This document shows, piece after piece, positions 6,290 through 13,867 of a DNA stretch of 39,209 bases. Source of the stretch: a virus. Location: positions 1-39,209 of IMG/VR virus record IMGVR_UViG_3300009155_003429; one strand, 5' to 3'. The notes beneath the pieces were generated by a model that saw only the letters and a list, made by a program, of their open reading frames with translations, searched no databases and had not been told where the DNA came from. The position numbers and the translations under genes are program-made. Within the stretch, counting starts at the first letter, position 1; every line of letters begins with the position of its first letter.

Positions 6290-7600
6290 ATGAGCGATCC
6301 TTGTTATCAAGTTATACGTGCTTTAGAAACGCATAATCTGCGTACCAATAAAGAACAAATTATTCTGGCCCAAGCAGAGGCAGGGAATGAAGAGTTTTTT
6401 GACGGATGTAGACTAGCACTTGACCCAATGACGACATTTGGGCTTAAACAAATACCGGAGAAAACTGATGAAGACGGCCCTGGCCTCCATTATAACAATT
6501 TTAGCCTTATTATTAGCTGCCTTATCACTCGTGACCTTACCGGAAACGCTGCTCGTGATGCCGTTGCTGAGATGATGAAAGAATCCACCAAAGAACAGTG
6601 GAATGATTGGTACAGACGTATTTTAATCAAAGACCTGCGCTGTGGTGTCAGTGAAAAAACTGTCAACAAGGTTGTGGAGAAAAACTATGCTACGTATGCT
6701 ATTCCTATTTTTGGTTGTCAGCTTGCTCACGATAGTGCTAATCATGAATCAAAGGTCCAAGGGCAAAAACTTATCGAAGTTAAATTGGATGGCGTTAGGG
6801 TTATCACTATTGTATACCCTGACGGTCGTATCAATATGTTTAGCCGCAATGGTAAAGAGCTTGTCAACTTCCCTCACATAGTTGAACAGATTGCTGCCGC
6901 ATTCACTGACGGCGAAGAAGCAATGGTACTAGACGGCGAAATTATGAGTAGTAGTTTCCAAGACCTAATGAAGCAAGTGCATCGAAAAGACAATGTCAAA
7001 GCAGGTGATGCCATACTTAACTTGTTTGATATTTTGCCGCTAGCTGATTTTGAAAAAGGTAGTTGGAGTCGTAAGCAAAGTCAACGCACACAAATGGTAA
7101 CCAATTGGGTCACTAAACGTCAACATCTTATGCCTAATGTTACAGTTGTAGCGCAAGAGCTTGTAGATTTAGACACAGAAGAAGGTAATAAACGGTTTAG
7201 TGAGATCAATGCCAAGGCTGTTGCAGGTGGATACGAAGGCATTATGATCAAGGATCCAGAAGCACCTTATGAATGTAAGAGGACTGCCAGTTGGCTCAAA
7301 CTCAAACCATTTATTGAAGTTAGTCTCACTGTAGTAGCCACCGAAGAAGGCACTGGTAAGAATGTGGGTAAGATGGGCGCATTGGTCTGCGAAGGAGTAG
7401 ATGATGGGAAAGCTATTCGTGTTAATGTTGGTAGTGGCTTTACAGATGAACAGCGTGATGAGTTTTGGTCATGCCGAGTCGACGGCCACATCGTTGAAGT
7501 ACGTGCAGATGCAATAACTCAAAATCAAGACGGCACATATAGTTTGCGCTTTCCACGCTTTAAAGGATTTAGGGGATTTACGCAAGGAGAAAAACTATGA
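6290..7600 (+). CDS. ATP-dependent DNA ligase
   Basis: A 436-residue ligase of the T4 gp30 type. Motif I is KLDGVR at 165-170, with Lys165 the adenylated residue. Motif III is in FSRNGKE (185-190), motif IV is DGEIM (215-219), EGIMIKDP (316-323) is motif IIIa/IV-like, and SWLKLKP (334-340) is motif V. An OB-fold domain fills the C-terminus from about 345 (LTVVATEEGTGKN). The enzyme seals nicks in phage DNA during replication and repair. AGGA lies 6-9 nt before the ATG. The stop overlaps the next ORF by 4 nt. Confidence 0.95.
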   Translation: MSDPCYQVIRALETHNLRTNKEQIILAQAEAGNEEFFDGCRLALDPMTTFGLKQIPEKTDEDGPGLHYNNFSLIISCLITRDLTGNAARDAVAEMMKESTKEQWNDWYRRILIKDLRCGVSEKTVNKVVEKNYATYAIPIFGCQLAHDSANHESKVQGQKLIEVKLDGVRVITIVYPDGRINMFSRNGKELVNFPHIVEQIAAAFTDGEEAMVLDGEIMSSSFQDLMKQVHRKDNVKAGDAILNLFDILPLADFEKGSWSRKQSQRTQMVTNWVTKRQHLMPNVTVVAQELVDLDTEEGNKRFSEINAKAVAGGYEGIMIKDPEAPYECKRTASWLKLKPFIEVSLTVVATEEGTGKNVGKMGALVCEGVDDGKAIRVNVGSGFTDEQRDEFWSCRVDGHIVEVRADAITQNQDGTYSLRFPRFKGFRGFTQGEKL

Positions 7601-7800
7601 TCAACGAAGGATCATGCTGGGCCAGTGCTAGTGGAAAAGTTTTTTTAGTTTTAAATAGAGTTGAATTAGATGGACATGTTTGGATATATTATCGAGACTA
7701 TCGCCATAATACAGAAGATGAAGTACAAGAGTACAGTTGCTATGAAGAGAGCTTTGTAGAAAGATTTCACGAACTACCCGAATGCCCGAAAGAGAGATAA
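7597..7800 (+). CDS. Small protein of unknown function downstream of ligase
   Basis: A 67-residue protein with an ATGA overlap with the ligase. The N-terminal part, GSCWASASGKVFLVLNRVEL, and then GHVWIYYRDYR suggest a small all-beta fold of the kind often found in phage accessory proteins. The C-terminus (YEESFVERFHELPE) is an acidic helix. No catalytic motif, no recognised family with known function. It is probably co-transcribed from the ligase promoter. Confidence 0.6.
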   Translation: MINEGSCWASASGKVFLVLNRVELDGHVWIYYRDYRHNTEDEVQEYSCYEESFVERFHELPECPKER

Positions 7801-7801
7801 A

Positions 7802-8164
7802 ATGTCAAATCCGTTTAGAGATCAAGAAAAATTCATGAAGGCCTGTGATCAAAGTGTTGACAAGTTTGATGAATCGCAGTACAATATGTACAAGAGCCTG
7901 ATTGAAGAAGAATTTAAAGAATTTCAAGAAGCGCACGATATGGAGGCAGAATTGGATGCACTCATAGATATTCTAGTTGTGACAATTGGTGCCATTCATT
8001 CAGCGGGATTTGATGCTGAAGGTGCATGGAAAGAAGTCATGCGTACTAACTTTGCCAAAATTGACCATGAGACGGGCAAGGTACGCAAGCGAGAGGACGG
8101 TAAAGTATTGAAACCACTGGGATGGACTGCTCCTAACCTAGTACCATTTTTAAGGAAAGAATGA
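7802..8164 (+). CDS. MazG-like nucleotide pyrophosphohydrolase
   Basis: A 120-residue all-alpha protein. EEEFKEFQEAH (about 35-45) gives the E-x-x-E metal-binding pair, and AELDALIDILVV (49-60) gives the E-x-x-D pair of the MazG/HisE (all-alpha NTP pyrophosphohydrolase) superfamily. The end, VMRTNFAKIDHETGKVRKREDGKV, is typical of phage members. Such enzymes hydrolyse nucleoside triphosphates to monophosphates and adjust nucleotide pools. Cyanophage MazG proteins have also been linked to host nucleotide metabolism. Begins 1 nt after the previous stop and overlaps the next gene by 4 nt. Confidence 0.83.
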   Translation: MSNPFRDQEKFMKACDQSVDKFDESQYNMYKSLIEEEFKEFQEAHDMEAELDALIDILVVTIGAIHSAGFDAEGAWKEVMRTNFAKIDHETGKVRKREDGKVLKPLGWTAPNLVPFLRKE

Positions 8165-9000
8165 TGCGTAGTAACTATTGGTCATGTACAAAGTTTGCAG
8201 ACTGGATTCGCGGCACTGCCAAGCCACGTGCTGAAACCATGGAGGGTTGGGACGAGTGGCGTACTACTGCTAAAATACGTCATAACTTCCGCTTTTGGCT
8301 AGCAGAAGAAGGATTAGACTATATACAAAGTGCAATCTACTTCATTCCTGACCGAATTTATGCGGTCAAATATTACATCAATAATCGTTGGGTATCTCAT
8401 ACTCACGCTCTCACTGCCCATAGTTCTCTTATATCTAAAGGACAGTGGTGCGATGTTGGTCACCGCTTTCTTCCTTGTTTGTTCAGCGAGCTTGTGGATT
8501 TTGTTGAAGTAGAACTTGCTTGGTGGCACCTTGTTTGGGAAGATAAAGAAAAACGTGCCAAGTACAATGCACCTTGGTGGCGCTTTGGTTGGTGGAACAT
8601 GCGCCTGTGGCGTTGCCCGCAGGCCGGTCTAGACAATCTTGCATGGCAAGCTGGTCTTGTAAAAGATGAGCAGTACACTAGCAAGGACGATCCAAATTTT
8701 GGCAAGCCTACTGAACAGGCCGTCAAAGCCAAGGAAATTTTAGATCTCTACACATGGTGGACCGAAGTGTATCTAAAGCGTCCAGACCCTTACGAAGCTA
8801 GTGGTTGGTCAGCTTATTGTGATACAAGCCGATCTGCTAATGGCGGCAGTCTAAGTTGGAGTGCCGACAAGAGTCCCGAACTTCGTAAAATGAGTGATCG
8901 AGCACTCAAGGCTCTTCGCAAGATTGAAGCAGACTACGAAAAAGAAGATGAACAGATGATGATTCGTTTAATTAAAGTGCGTCACAGTTTGTGGACATAA
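8161..9000 (+). CDS. Conserved T4-like phage protein, unknown function
   Basis: A 279-residue, Trp-rich protein that begins MMRSNYWSCTKFADWIRGT and has further motifs such as FRFWLAEEGLDYIQ, YYINNRWVSHTHALTAH, and FLPCLFSELVDFVEVE. To my recollection a protein with this pattern recurs in many T4-like cyanophages and relatives without an assigned role. A second in-frame ATG follows the first directly. The central WWRFGWWNMRLWRC run and the many aromatic residues suggest a compact core or protein surface rather than membrane spans. ATGA overlap with the MazG-like gene puts it in the ligase operon. Confidence 0.7.
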   Translation: MMRSNYWSCTKFADWIRGTAKPRAETMEGWDEWRTTAKIRHNFRFWLAEEGLDYIQSAIYFIPDRIYAVKYYINNRWVSHTHALTAHSSLISKGQWCDVGHRFLPCLFSELVDFVEVELAWWHLVWEDKEKRAKYNAPWWRFGWWNMRLWRCPQAGLDNLAWQAGLVKDEQYTSKDDPNFGKPTEQAVKAKEILDLYTWWTEVYLKRPDPYEASGWSAYCDTSRSANGGSLSWSADKSPELRKMSDRALKALRKIEADYEKEDEQMMIRLIKVRHSLWT

Positions 9001-9044
9001 TGCCAAACTATGTCAACTGATTCTTAGGCTACCGCGTTATATAT

Positions 9045-9067
9045 ATGTAGGTGATTAAATCCTACAT
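9045..9067 (+). repeat. Hairpin in the leader of a secreted protein gene
   Basis: ATGTAGG (9045-9051) and CCTACAT (9061-9067) form a 7-bp stem with a 9-nt A/T-rich loop, ending 18 nt before ATG 9086. There is no T-run, so it is not a classical terminator. It may protect the 5' end of the mRNA or serve as a regulator site. The 85-nt gap 9001-9085 holds nothing else I can name. Confidence 0.4.
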
Positions 9068-9085
9068 AACCTAAAGGAAATCAAA

Positions 9086-9289
9086 ATGAAATCAGTTATT
9101 ACCGCTCTTGTTACTCTTTTTACAGTGGCTGCTTTCGCCGCAGAAGCTACCACAGCACCTACTAGTCCTACACCCACAGTTGCAAAGGATGCAAAGAAGC
9201 CTGTCAAAAGTCACAAAACAGCCAAGACTACTAGTGCTAAAAAGGACACCGCTCCTACGGCCGCAACCACAGCACCTGCAACTAAGTAA
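9086..9289 (+). CDS. Small exported Ala/Thr/Lys/Pro-rich protein
   Basis: A 67-residue protein. Residues 1-19 (MKSVITALVTLFTVAAFAA) form a clear Sec signal peptide with a likely signal peptidase I site after AFA. The mature part is low-complexity, made of Ala, Thr, Pro, Ser and Lys. Proteins of this make-up are common small secreted proteins in betaproteobacteria, which is one hint about the host. AAAGGAAA precedes the ATG. In a phage it might act in the periplasm during lysis or superinfection exclusion, but nothing in the sequence shows this. Confidence 0.65.
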   Translation: MKSVITALVTLFTVAAFAAEATTAPTSPTPTVAKDAKKPVKSHKTAKTTSAKKDTAPTAATTAPATK

Positions 9290-9482
9290 TCTAGGTTACG
9301 AAGATAGCAGTGATGATGATGATGACGATGTTGTACAAGACTTACATGTTGGTCCACGCAGACCGACTGTGGTCCATGACCAAGTAGATCAAGACTCAGA
9401 CGAGTTATCACCATATGTCACTGTTAGACTGGCGGTGGCCAGAGCCAAGGCAATGGCAAAGTACAGAGAAGTTTGGGGGTAA
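9288..9482 (+). other. Coding-like reading frame without a start codon
   Basis: The open frame reads NLGYEDSSDDDDDDVVQDL and continues to SPYVTVRLAVARAKAMAKYR, ending at TAA 9480-9482 inside the loop of a strong terminator. The acidic run followed by an amphipathic, Ala/Arg-rich helix looks like a real protein end. The frame has no ATG, GTG or TTG after 9289; the only upstream ATG (9189) would read the secreted-protein gene out of frame. A +1 shift at that gene's AAG-TAA would fuse the two. It may also be a remnant that lost its 5' end. Confidence 0.35.
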
Positions 9483-9499
9483 TACCCCAAACTTTTTTT
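9469..9499 (+). terminator. Rho-independent terminator
   Basis: AAGTTTGGGG (9469-9478) pairs perfectly with CCCCAAACTT (9485-9494) around a 6-nt loop, followed by a run of T (9493-9499). It closes the transcription block that ends before the radical SAM genes. Confidence 0.9.
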
Positions 9500-9529
9500 G
9501 CGACCGCTGTATTATCAGATAATTACTGT

Positions 9530-10891
9530 ATGACCTCTAAACAACGAATTATAGAAATAAAAGAGATAACCGATCAAGTAAGCCCTACATTCTGTTTGGC
9601 AAAATGGCATCATACCACTATCTACTTACAAACTGGTGAAACCCACAGTTGTTATCATCCTGCACCGCATAAGATTCCACTAGAAGAAATTAAAACTAAT
9701 CCTAGTGCTATTCACAACACTATAGAGAAAAAACAACAACGTGCAGAAATGCTAGCAGGTGAAAAGCCCAAAGGTTGTCAATACTGTTGGAACATTGAAG
9801 CACTAGGTGATGATTACATCAGTGATCGACACGATCGGAATGCCAGCATATATAAGACTGAAAGAGTACAAGAAATTATAGATGAAGGTCCCGACTTTAA
9901 TGTTGCCCCCGAATATGTAGAAATAAGTTTTGGCAATGAGTGTAATTTCAAATGCGGTTACTGCCATCCCAAGGCGTCCAGCAGTTATTACAAAGAAATA
10001 AAAGAATACGGTGCGTATCCCGTTAATAATCACAGATTTACTGTTGACGGATTGTTTATCTACGAAGAAGACGTGAATCCATATGTGGCAGCATGGTGGC
10101 GTTGGTGGCCCACACTGCGTAAATCATTGAACATTCTACGTATAACTGGTGGCGAACCTCTACTACAAAAGAACACATTTCTATTGTTAGATAACTTAGA
10201 TAGATACCCACTGCCTAATTTAGAACTAAACATCAACAGCAATCTAGGAGTAAAGCCGTTATTAGTAAATCGACTTGCAGAAAAAGTTGAGAAACTTCGT
10301 GTAGAAGGAAAAATTAAAAACTTTAAATTGTTTACCAGTATTGACACTTGGGGCGAACGAGCGGAATATATACGTACTGGATTAGACTTAGAAGTATGGG
10401 AAAATAACTTTCATACATATCTAACTAAGACAGAAAACCCAATAACTTTTATGATTACTTTTAACATATTGGCTGTTACTAGTTTTAAAAGTTTGTTAGA
10501 AAAAATACTTGAATGGAGAAAACAATATGGTTGGTATTCTAATACTATTGAACATCGCATTCGTTTTGATACTCCTTACCTAAAGGAACCACTACAGTAC
10601 GACATGAACATACTTCCCAAGGCAGAGTTCTTGCCATATATGCAAGAAGCCTTGGAGTTTATGGCTGCTAATGTAGATAATGATGCCTGCGATAAATTTA
10701 CTGATCTAGAATACGAAAAATTTCGTCGAGTAGTCTCCTATATGGAAACTACTGTGTACACTGATCAAAGAATAAAAGAAGGTCGTGCAGACTTCTATCG
10801 TTGGTTTACAGAGTACGATCGTCGAAGGAAAACTGATTTCGTTAAAACATTTCCCGAATTAGAAAATTTTTATAACTCTTGTAAAGTATAA
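9530..10891 (+). CDS. Twitch-type radical SAM enzyme
   Basis: A 453-residue protein. CNFKCGYC (residues 138-145) is the radical SAM C-x3-C-x2-C motif that binds a [4Fe-4S] cluster, and ITGGEPLL supplies the GGE segment contacting S-adenosylmethionine. An N-terminal part with FCLAKW, HSCYHPAPH and GCQYCW (83-87) contains extra Cys/His residues and matches proteins annotated as twitch domain-containing radical SAM proteins in marine phages and bacteria. The start at 9530 is preferred to 9473, which lies inside the terminator. It opens the biosynthetic block; its stop overlaps the next ATG by 1 nt. The substrate is unknown. Confidence 0.85.
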   Translation: MTSKQRIIEIKEITDQVSPTFCLAKWHHTTIYLQTGETHSCYHPAPHKIPLEEIKTNPSAIHNTIEKKQQRAEMLAGEKPKGCQYCWNIEALGDDYISDRHDRNASIYKTERVQEIIDEGPDFNVAPEYVEISFGNECNFKCGYCHPKASSSYYKEIKEYGAYPVNNHRFTVDGLFIYEEDVNPYVAAWWRWWPTLRKSLNILRITGGEPLLQKNTFLLLDNLDRYPLPNLELNINSNLGVKPLLVNRLAEKVEKLRVEGKIKNFKLFTSIDTWGERAEYIRTGLDLEVWENNFHTYLTKTENPITFMITFNILAVTSFKSLLEKILEWRKQYGWYSNTIEHRIRFDTPYLKEPLQYDMNILPKAEFLPYMQEALEFMAANVDNDACDKFTDLEYEKFRRVVSYMETTVYTDQRIKEGRADFYRWFTEYDRRRKTDFVKTFPELENFYNSCKV

Positions 10892-12180
10892 TGAATAGAA
10901 TTAAAATGGCCTACAACTGGATCGGGCCACGTGGACCCCTCCCTAATATTGAAATACCCAATATCTTAAATTTAGCCGATGCTTCTATTGGCAGTAGTTT
11001 ACAATCAAATCGCATTTGGATTGAGGGAGTTTGGAATATTTTTAAAAATTACTTTGAGTTGAGTCCCACTACTAGCCTTAAAGATTCTGATACATTCATC
11101 TATCCGTTGACTCTACAGTGGCGTGTGACCTTTGATGCATATTTTACTATAGGTGATGGGATTTTAGAATATGCACATGTTGGAGAAGACCTACTACATA
11201 AAATTAAACACGGCAATGGATATATTCTAATAGATCACAGTCCCGAAGCATTTGTCTACGACAAGCATTTACACGTACTACATTCTTATTTTGCATCCTA
11301 TGGAATTCCCTTATATAAAATTTTATACCTAACTGGCTGTATGAACGTTGACGATGTCTACGATAATTATGCTAGAAGATACAGCGTACCCGACGATAAA
11401 AATCGCCGTGTAAAACTAATATCATACCCGTGTTCCATAGATTCTGCCAGCGGAGAAATTGCAAACTTAACTTCAGAGCCAGAGTATGATGTGACAACTA
11501 TACCTAACAAGTTATTTCTAAGCTGGAATAGGCGCCACAAAGCCCATAGAAATATGCTGGCACTATTGTTTAACACAAACAATTTACTAGATCGAAGTTA
11601 CTTTAGTATGTCTAGAGAAGAACCAGAATTTCCAGATAGGAAATTTGAAGATATTTTTGAAACTTATTGGTTAGAGGCTTTTAACTTGACCAACGGCGAT
11701 GTAATGGATCTTGTGAACAAATTGCCATTAGTTGTTGATGGGAAGACTGCTATCAACGAGATGATTAAGATTAATCAAAGCTCGTCGGAAAACTTTTACA
11801 AAGATAGCCTAGTAAGCATTATAACAGAAACTAACTTTTTAGAAAACGAAATCTCAATGACAGAGAAATCTATTAAGCCTGTTAAAGAAAAACATCCGTT
11901 TATCATGGTGGGTGTGAAAGGCACACTAAAAGCATATCATAGTCTTGGCTACAAGACATTAAGTGATTTTTGGAGTGAAGACTACGATAATATAGAGCAC
12001 GGTTGGGCACGACTCCGTGAAATTATTAGAGTATGCAATGAGATCGCTCAATGGGACAGTGCTAAGATTTTAGACTTTAAACAGAGGGTCAAGTCCATTG
12101 TTGATCATAATTTTCAAATTGCCCAAGCAGGAATTTCAAGTCCTGTGTCGGCAAACATTATTAAACACGTTACCTCATGA
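10891..12180 (+). CDS. Glycosyltransferase-like protein (first of three related)
   Basis: A 429-residue protein. The C-terminal third has the pattern ITETNF...MTEKSIKPV...HPFIMVGVKG...LGYKTLSDFWSEDYD (about residues 311-366). This resembles the (N/T)E...TEK-x(n)-P-(L/F)-I block of fucosyltransferase-like (GT10-like) and related GT-B enzymes, where the TEK segment contacts the nucleotide sugar. A second region, NKLFLSWNRRHKAHRN, is also shared with the reverse-strand relative at 15984-17165. Donor and acceptor are unknown. TAATG overlap with the radical SAM gene and ATGA overlap with the methyltransferase gene show tight coupling. Confidence 0.55.
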   Translation: MNRIKMAYNWIGPRGPLPNIEIPNILNLADASIGSSLQSNRIWIEGVWNIFKNYFELSPTTSLKDSDTFIYPLTLQWRVTFDAYFTIGDGILEYAHVGEDLLHKIKHGNGYILIDHSPEAFVYDKHLHVLHSYFASYGIPLYKILYLTGCMNVDDVYDNYARRYSVPDDKNRRVKLISYPCSIDSASGEIANLTSEPEYDVTTIPNKLFLSWNRRHKAHRNMLALLFNTNNLLDRSYFSMSREEPEFPDRKFEDIFETYWLEAFNLTNGDVMDLVNKLPLVVDGKTAINEMIKINQSSSENFYKDSLVSIITETNFLENEISMTEKSIKPVKEKHPFIMVGVKGTLKAYHSLGYKTLSDFWSEDYDNIEHGWARLREIIRVCNEIAQWDSAKILDFKQRVKSIVDHNFQIAQAGISSPVSANIIKHVTS

Positions 12181-12812
12181 GCAACTTAAATTTTGACTGG
12201 CTTAGAGAAAATCTACAAGATAACATGATTGTATTCGATATTGGCTGTGCTGACATGGGGGACACGCTTAGATTAAAAGCAGCCCTTCCTCAGTCAACAT
12301 TCTATGCTTTTGAATGTGCAAACGTATGGCTTGAATCAAATCTAAAAGTGGCGGCAGATAATAACATAACCTACTTTCATCTTGCCCTATCAGATGTTGA
12401 CGGAGTACAGACTTTTTATCCTTCTAGTGTGTATCAAGGGGAACAGTGGCCGTGGTCAGGTAGTGTATGTAAGCCTGGGGAATATTTACAAAGTGACACA
12501 TGGGAGTGGGGCGAAGGATACACTGTATCTAGTATAACTTTGGAAACATTTTGCAACGAACATAACGTAGCTCCAGACTTTATTCATATAGATGTACAAG
12601 GTGCTGAATATAAAGTTTTTAGTAAACTTGGAACTATAAGACCAAAATGTATATGGGCTGAGATATCAGAATTTACTAACTACGAAACTGGTATAGACTA
12701 CGAAAAGTTTCATGCGTTAATGGTCGGCTACGGCTATCGACAGCTTCATAAAGACAGCTGGGATTCGTTATATGTATACAAAGATTTAACATGCAGTGAC
12801 TATGTATGCTAG
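12177..12812 (+). CDS. FkbM-family methyltransferase
   Basis: A 211-residue SAM-dependent methyltransferase. Motif I is VFDIGCADMGDT (19-30), AFECAN (44-49) is the acidic end of strand 2, and FIHIDVQGAEYKVF (135-148) is the hallmark FkbM segment. FkbM enzymes typically O-methylate sugars or polyketides. Between genes for two glycosyltransferase-like proteins it most likely methylates the same carbohydrate. It overlaps neighbours on both sides (4 nt and 7 nt). Confidence 0.88.
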   Translation: MSNLNFDWLRENLQDNMIVFDIGCADMGDTLRLKAALPQSTFYAFECANVWLESNLKVAADNNITYFHLALSDVDGVQTFYPSSVYQGEQWPWSGSVCKPGEYLQSDTWEWGEGYTVSSITLETFCNEHNVAPDFIHIDVQGAEYKVFSKLGTIRPKCIWAEISEFTNYETGIDYEKFHALMVGYGYRQLHKDSWDSLYVYKDLTCSDYVC

Positions 12813-13855
12813 TATACTTTGTAAAATGTCATTCCCTTATAATTAAAGACCCTGTAGCGTTATCTCAACAAATCATCGAAGCAAATCCAAATAGGATAAT
12901 TTGCTGGTGTGCTGAAGAATTTGCCTACTACGAAATTTTTGATCCATTGTTTGATTTATTGGAAGACTGGGCTGTATCAAATAATAAAATAGTCAATTTG
13001 ATTACTACAGGTAAATCAGGGCATGTTAGACCTTGGGTACTAGCTGAGCCAACATACGGATTAGTCTACGGTTTTATGTTTGCACATAAGATATCTTACA
13101 ATGAGTTGGCCAAAGAAGAAAATTTCATATCTATTAATAATACACACCCTCCTCAACAAATTAATCCCAATAAATTATTTACTTGTTATAATCATAATTA
13201 CGCAGCGCAGCGCGGCCGTCTTGTAGATTTACTGGCTAAGAACAGATTAATAGATTCAAATATTGTTACATTTCATTATCCCAAACACTATAACTGGATG
13301 TATCACGATGGAAGTCGACTAGTCGACGAAGAAGATTTTGAGTTAAACAAACTAAACACGCTGTTCTTACCCAACATTATTCCAAAGAATCAAGTTTCTA
13401 CCTTTATGGACATAGTGCCTGAATCTCGATATGATCAAGGTGAGTTTTTTGTAACAGAAAAAACATTGAAAAGCGTCATGCTATTTCGACCGTTCCTGAC
13501 ACTTAGTTGCCAAGGATTTCATCGATATCTAGTTGATCGTTTTGGATTTAAATTATACGATGAAATTTTTGATTATAAATTTGATACTAACGAGTTTGTA
13601 GAAGATAGGATTGAAGGCATCATCAATAATATTAAACGAATAAATCAAAAGTTTAGCAACCCTAATCAGTTGTACGATTTTATTAGACCAAAATTGCTAC
13701 ACAACAAAAATCAAATAGAAGAAATATTCTCTAATAAAGATCTAATAGTTCCGCAAAGCCTTAGATTCTTAATGGAGGAAGAAGTTACTATAGTTGGAAA
13801 TACCTACGGTGATTTACCTACCTATATGAGAATAATGGGCTGGATGAAAGAATAA
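12806..13855 (+). CDS. Glycosyltransferase-like protein (second of three related)
   Basis: A 349-residue protein. FFVTEKTLKSVMLFRPFLTLS (about residues 213-233) and FGFKLYDEIFDYKFD (about 246-260) correspond to the TEKT...P-(F/L)-(I/L)...GFK(T/L) block of its relatives at 10891 and 15984. NKLFTCYNHNYAAQRGRLV aligns with the upstream NK-L-F-x-(S/C)-x-N-x(3)-(A/H)-x-R segment. The rest is divergent. It overlaps the FkbM gene by 7 nt. Enzyme class is inferred from the conserved block only. Confidence 0.5.
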   Translation: MLVYFVKCHSLIIKDPVALSQQIIEANPNRIICWCAEEFAYYEIFDPLFDLLEDWAVSNNKIVNLITTGKSGHVRPWVLAEPTYGLVYGFMFAHKISYNELAKEENFISINNTHPPQQINPNKLFTCYNHNYAAQRGRLVDLLAKNRLIDSNIVTFHYPKHYNWMYHDGSRLVDEEDFELNKLNTLFLPNIIPKNQVSTFMDIVPESRYDQGEFFVTEKTLKSVMLFRPFLTLSCQGFHRYLVDRFGFKLYDEIFDYKFDTNEFVEDRIEGIINNIKRINQKFSNPNQLYDFIRPKLLHNKNQIEEIFSNKDLIVPQSLRFLMEEEVTIVGNTYGDLPTYMRIMGWMKE

Positions 13856-13867
13856 GTTAAATAATTC

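Noticed and set aside
9511-9523. 13-nt palindrome ATTATC-A-GATAAT before the radical SAM ATG as an operator
   Set aside because: No convincing -35/-10 pair accompanies it, and A/T-rich palindromes of this size arise easily by chance.
13857-13864. TTAAATAA before the B12-type radical SAM gene as a late promoter
   Set aside because: It differs from TATAAATA at two or more positions and lies almost on the ATG. The upstream operon can supply transcription.
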